NCBI GenBank assembly: GCA_004556875.1
Contig: SFFP01000003.1
Location: forward strand, 1 to 29,172
Direction of reading: 5' to 3'
Length of the DNA: 29,172 nucleotides
From: Ruminococcus flavefaciens
Lineage (GTDB): Bacteria; Bacillota_A; Clostridia; Oscillospirales; Ruminococcaceae
In this document: piece by piece, positions 25,978 to 29,172 of the stretch
Layout of the letters: each line of letters begins with the position of its first letter
Numbering within the stretch: position 1 is the stretch's first letter
The notes under the pieces: generated by a model
Database searches by the model: none
What the model saw: the letters and a program-made list of their open reading frames with translations, nothing else
Told to the model about the DNA's origin: nothing
Made by a program: the position numbers and the translations under genes

Positions 25978-28419
25978 TTACTGGTCTTGAGGGCGAGTCG
26001 TCATCAAGCGGAACATCTGCGTATCTGCGGGGAATTTGTCGGTGAAAGGCAAAAGCACCTTATCATAGCGGATAAGTCCCTCACCAGGTCCGCTGTTCGT
26101 CACAAACTTCATCTGTTCTTTTGAAATGTGCAGTTTTTCTGCAAGAATATCTCTGTCTCCCGAAGCCTGATTGAGCATATACACGAAGTCCGAGTTATCG
26201 AAGATATTCTCGACTTCCTGCGACTGCAACAGGTCTTTTACGTTCTGGGTGATCCCCGTGGGAACTCCGCCCCATTTTCTGAAACGCTTCCAGATCTCAG
26301 CGGAATACTTCGCCGTCTGTTCCTCTTTCAGCAAAAGGTGAAATTCGTCGATGTAGTAGCGAGTGATCTTCTTTTTCTCACGGTTGGCCGACACACGATT
26401 CCACACGGTATCCTGAACGATAAGCATTCCGACCTTTTTCAGCTGATTGCCGAGTTCCTTGATGTCAAAGCAAATAATACGGTTTGTCATATCAATGTTT
26501 GTGCGGTGGTTGAACAAGTTCTGCGAACCGTTTACGAACATTTCAAGGCTGTTCGCCACTCTCAGAGCCACATCGCCCTCAGCTTTCAGCTCATGCTGTA
26601 AGTCGGAAAGCAAAGGCATTTTCTCAACAGACGGCTGATTTTCGATAAAATTCTTGTAGATACGCTGAACGCACTTGTCGATAACAGACCTTTCCTCAGC
26701 GGTCAGTCCGTATCTTCCGCCCACAATGATCTCGCACAGGCTGATAAGAAAATCCGACTTGTCAGCGATAACTTCCATAGGATTGCTCATAAGGTAATCG
26801 TCAATGGTAACGTCCATCGGGTTGATGTGCTGATCCGAGTTGCTTGCAATTCTGATAAGCTGTCCGTGTAGCGCTGACACAAGAGGAAAATATTCGCCCT
26901 CGGGATCACAGATAATAATATCGTCCGTGGTGGTCAGAAAGCAGTCTAAGATCTCTCTTTTTACAGAGAAAGACTTGCCTGCGCCCGGTGTGCCGAGGAT
27001 AAGTCCGTTGGGGTTTTTGAGCCGTGACCTGTTGGCACGAATCATATTGCCCGAAAGCGTGTTCACTCCGTAGTAAGTTGCCTGACCGTCCTGAAAAAGC
27101 TCCTTTGTCGTAAACGGCACGAAAATAGCGATACCGCTTGTGTGCATTTCCCTTGACACGGGTACAGCGTTATAGCAAATGGGGAGCGTTGAAACAAGCG
27201 TCTGCTCCTGTCTGTAATCGTAGGGGAACATCGTGCAGTTGTTCTTCTGACAGATACGCTTGAGCATTTCCGCTTGCAGTTTCAGCGCCTTCTTGCTCTT
27301 TGCGTAAGCCCTGATACTTATCGAGATATGGAAAAGACGCTCGTTCTTGCTGTTCAGGTCTGCAAGCAGTTTGTCGATGTCCTCAATGTACATCTTGATA
27401 GCAGGCGGAAGAATATCCGTGTCATATCCTGCCTGACTTGCTTTTTTCTGTTCATCGACCTTCATGGCTTCAACCGCCGTCAGCTTCTTCTTGACGAATT
27501 TGAGTGCGTCGATCTGGTCTAACGGCTCAACGTGAAGATTGATACAGAATAAGTTCTGCATTTCCAGAAAGTCTTTCAGTATTTCGTCCGACAGTTCGCC
27601 TGCAAGGATATTAAGTCCCCATACAGCACCGTAAGCGCTGCCGATCTCAAAATCAGCCTTATTGAATTTCAAGGACGGCGGAGCAATAAAGTCCTTTGTG
27701 TCCATTCCTGCATGGAGCATACTGTCCCAATCAAAGATAAAATGCTGGCTTCTGTACGGGTTGAGAGCGTAGTACATCGCTTCAAGCCTTGCCTTGCCGT
27801 CGAGCATTTCCGCTTCCACACCAAAAGCCTTAAAGCCTTTGATAACGTCGTTTTTGATCGACATGAGCTTTGCTCTTGCCGCCTTGTATGAAGTGCTTTC
27901 GATACCGAAAGTGAGAAACTTCCTCGCACTCTGACCGTTTGAGCCTGTCATCAGCTTGTCGGTCAGCATCTTGCTGTACTCCTGACGAATATCGTTGAAG
28001 TCATCGTCCTGCTCGGGTATCTGGATAGTTTTTATCAGCTTGTCCTTTGAGCGGTTCTGGTTCTCAAAGGTCAGTTGGAACTTGATGGTATTATCGAAAA
28101 GATTGATAATATCGCAGTATTTTGAAAAAATATTGTTCTGTTCATCGAACTCCGCAATGCTGTAATTGGCATCGTAAAACTGAACTGTCAAAGAATAAAA
28201 ATTCTCCGACACCTGACAAACTCCGTCACGGTACATACACAGGAAAGGGATCGTATTCTGCACCGTGGCATTGCTGCCGTTTTCTTTCTTTATCTCAGCC
28301 ATTCTTGCGGATAAAAGTTTTTTGTCCTCTTTGGTAAGCTGTGAGGCAGGCTTGCCCATGATAACAGCCGATCTGGACTTGTTATCACTTGTCTTGGCAT
28401 CTTTCTTTCTAAAGCCCAT
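25978..28419 (-). CDS. VirB4/TraE-like conjugation ATPase (813 aa)
   Basis: This is the ATPase that energises the type IV secretion channel at the inner face of the membrane. The Walker A motif is GTPGAGKS with K482, and Walker B is YYIDEFH with D691 and E692. Downstream TQNVKDLL and FVYMLNQASGDRDIL are typical VirB4-type sensor and C-terminal motifs. The N-terminal half (about 55-400) is the usual VirB4 alpha/beta region. The length is normal and no membrane segment is visible. GGAGGTTT lies just before the ATG. The order PrgI, VirB4, CD1108-like is the standard transfer core in Gram-positive ICEs. Confidence 0.96.
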   Translation of the reverse strand: MGFRKKDAKTSDNKSRSAVIMGKPASQLTKEDKKLLSARMAEIKKENGSNATVQNTIPFLCMYRDGVCQVSENFYSLTVQFYDANYSIAEFDEQNNIFSKYCDIINLFDNTIKFQLTFENQNRSKDKLIKTIQIPEQDDDFNDIRQEYSKMLTDKLMTGSNGQSARKFLTFGIESTSYKAARAKLMSIKNDVIKGFKAFGVEAEMLDGKARLEAMYYALNPYRSQHFIFDWDSMLHAGMDTKDFIAPPSLKFNKADFEIGSAYGAVWGLNILAGELSDEILKDFLEMQNLFCINLHVEPLDQIDALKFVKKKLTAVEAMKVDEQKKASQAGYDTDILPPAIKMYIEDIDKLLADLNSKNERLFHISISIRAYAKSKKALKLQAEMLKRICQKNNCTMFPYDYRQEQTLVSTLPICYNAVPVSREMHTSGIAIFVPFTTKELFQDGQATYYGVNTLSGNMIRANRSRLKNPNGLILGTPGAGKSFSVKREILDCFLTTTDDIIICDPEGEYFPLVSALHGQLIRIASNSDQHINPMDVTIDDYLMSNPMEVIADKSDFLISLCEIIVGGRYGLTAEERSVIDKCVQRIYKNFIENQPSVEKMPLLSDLQHELKAEGDVALRVANSLEMFVNGSQNLFNHRTNIDMTNRIICFDIKELGNQLKKVGMLIVQDTVWNRVSANREKKKITRYYIDEFHLLLKEEQTAKYSAEIWKRFRKWGGVPTGITQNVKDLLQSQEVENIFDNSDFVYMLNQASGDRDILAEKLHISKEQMKFVTNSGPGEGLIRYDKVLLPFTDKFPADTQMFRLMTTRPQDQ

Positions 28420-28485
28420 TGGTAAACCTCCGTTATATCAAAGCGGAGAACACCGAAAGTATACTATTATATATAGAGAGCGTGA

Positions 28486-28863
28486 TCAGCCTTTTCTTTC
28501 GGCATCTCTCAGCTTTTTTCGTATCTTCATATATTCGATGTGCCGTTCAAAGCTCACGAATACGTTTGTTGTTCTGTAATATCGCTTTCTCGGTCTTGTA
28601 AAATACTCTTTCATGAACCTGATCTGCTTTTCAAGGAACACACCGTTCTTTCGGTAAAGTCCGCAGAGTATCGCAGGTGCGGCACACGCACCCATCGCAA
28701 ATATCGCTCCCGACATACCGATTGCATTTCTTGTTAAGAAGAAAACAGGCGCTCCGATCACAAGACCGATACCAAAGCATATTACTTGTCTTTTTGTAAA
28801 TCCCGCTATGAACTTTTCTTTGATCTCATTCAAATCTTTCGGGATAGGAACGTAATGTGCCAT
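28486..28863 (-). CDS. PrgI family conjugation membrane protein (125 aa)
   Basis: The N-terminus YVPIPKDLNEIKEKFIAGFT followed by KRQ is the characteristic opening of PrgI proteins. Two membrane helices follow (about 27-45, ICFGIGLVIGAPVFFL, and 50-66, SGAIFAMGACAAPAIL). The cytosolic tail contains a basic RPRKRYY stretch and a charged helix. PrgI is the small VirB3-like partner of VirB4 at the base of the channel. A strong GGAGGTTTT site precedes the ATG. It sits between the VirB6-like and VirB4 genes, the usual position. Confidence 0.95.
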   Translation of the reverse strand: MAHYVPIPKDLNEIKEKFIAGFTKRQVICFGIGLVIGAPVFFLTRNAIGMSGAIFAMGACAAPAILCGLYRKNGVFLEKQIRFMKEYFTRPRKRYYRTTNVFVSFERHIEYMKIRKKLRDAERKG

Positions 28864-28894
28864 AAAACCTCCATAAATAGCCGTTTTCAGCGTT

Positions 28895-29172
28895 TTAGTG
28901 AGCGCTAAAAACTGACTTAGATATAGCGCCTGTACGCAGGATCGTAAAGATCAGTGCAGCCGTGTAGCCCAAAAGCATCGCCATTTGCATGATGACGCTT
29001 CCTATGCCTGAATTCAGTGTTGTTATCATATTTGCAAACAGTGTCTTGAAGATGCCGAGTGCGACAATGATGAAAAATCCCTGAAAAGACAGTGCTAAAA
29101 GCTGTTTGATCCAGTTTTTGCCGATTGAAGCCCATTCTCCCGAGTCCATCATCGTAGCCATAGGGATAGGAG
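28895..29172 (-). CDS. VirB6/TrbL-like conjugal transfer protein, C-terminal end only
   Basis: The frame is open from the right edge to a TAA at 28895. The visible end has two hydrophobic helices (LLALSFQGFFIIVALGIF, and VIMQMAMLLGYTAALIFTIL) with a conserved-looking W-I-K-Q amphipathic lead-in. The sequence finishes with a polar SKSVFSAH. This fits the C-terminus of the multi-pass VirB6/TrbL-like protein (CD1112 type) that normally precedes PrgI in these elements. An ATG at 29161 exists, but it has no ribosome-binding site and the frame continues upstream, so I treat the gene as partial. Confidence 0.82.
   Translation of the reverse strand, partial: PIPMATMMDSGEWASIGKNWIKQLLALSFQGFFIIVALGIFKTLFANMITTLNSGIGSVIMQMAMLLGYTAALIFTILRTGAISKSVFSAH

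Noticed and set aside
28466..28471. A TATAAT on the minus strand between the PrgI and VirB4 genes as a promoter for virB4.
   Set aside because: No acceptable -35 lies 16-18 bases upstream (AAAGGC or similar) and there is no extended -10; the AT-rich gap gives such hexamers easily.
28886..28908. An inverted repeat (TTTTAG and CTAAAA) around the stop of the VirB6-like gene as a terminator.
   Set aside because: The stem is short and AT-rich, has no following T-run, and the next gene begins within a few bases with a strong ribosome-binding site, so transcription should continue.
29150..29161. Treating the ATG at 29161 as the start of a complete 88-residue gene.
   Set aside because: No ribosome-binding site precedes it and the frame is open to the window edge, where a longer VirB6-like protein is expected.
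1..29172. CRISPR arrays, tRNA or rRNA genes, insertion sequences, integrase, oriT or riboswitches.
   Set aside because: I saw no regularly spaced repeats, transposase or recombinase motifs, cloverleaf-like sequences or recognisable riboswitch cores. An oriT would normally be near a relaxase gene, which is not in this window.

Overview
The window is a long stretch of the conjugation and DNA-processing region of an integrative and conjugative element (ICE) from a Gram-positive gut-type Clostridia. The gene order is VirB6-like, PrgI, VirB4, CD1108-like, DUF4315, DUF4366, then topoisomerase III, then a giant helicase/methylase polyvalent protein. This order matches the family of Clostridial conjugative transposons known from Clostridioides difficile and Ruminococcus/Faecalibacterium-like genomes. 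The host assignment is inferred from gene order and protein style only. Every gene I accept lies on the minus strand, so transcription runs from high to low coordinates.

Layout, in transcription order from the right edge. (1) 29172-25978: mating-channel genes, namely the C-terminal end of a VirB6/TrbL-like membrane protein, a PrgI family protein and the VirB4 ATPase. (2) 25956-21594: cell-envelope proteins, namely a large CD1108-like protein with one membrane segment and a degenerate LytM/M23 end, DUF4315, a secreted and anchored DUF4366 protein, and a small membrane/coiled-coil protein. (3) 21501-18225: a DNA modification and surface module, namely a cytosine-5 methyltransferase, an overlapping PAPS-reductase-like ATP-pyrophosphatase, a 38-residue membrane ORF nested over its 3' end, and a fibronectin-type-III-like protein. 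(4) 18210-413: a tightly coupled run (99-aa membrane protein, TopB, 170 aa, 243 aa, 29-aa membrane peptide, 692 aa, 4016 aa). Almost every stop overlaps or touches the next start, which suggests one translationally coupled DNA-processing unit.

The 4016-residue protein is a polyvalent protein. It has a primase-like N-terminus with a TOPRIM domain, a YodL domain, a segment resembling the mismatch-recognition domain of MutS, an adenine-N6 methylase core and an SNF2/DEAH helicase. A roughly 70-residue module recurs in it, in the 692-aa protein and probably in the 243-aa protein. The 4016-aa and 692-aa proteins also share the same basic C-terminal tail, which could be a common docking or translocation signal.

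The backbone run ends at 413, followed by a hairpin repeat and a good intrinsic terminator. Immediately beyond is a consensus promoter (TTGACA, 17 bp, TGATATAAT) driving a new leftward gene. Its 71 visible residues look like BrxA (DUF1819), the first gene of many BREX phage-defence operons. The left edge therefore appears to be where an independently transcribed BREX cargo begins inside the ICE. The rest of that system lies outside the window and cannot be confirmed here. No rRNA, tRNA, CRISPR array, insertion sequence, oriT or integrase was seen.
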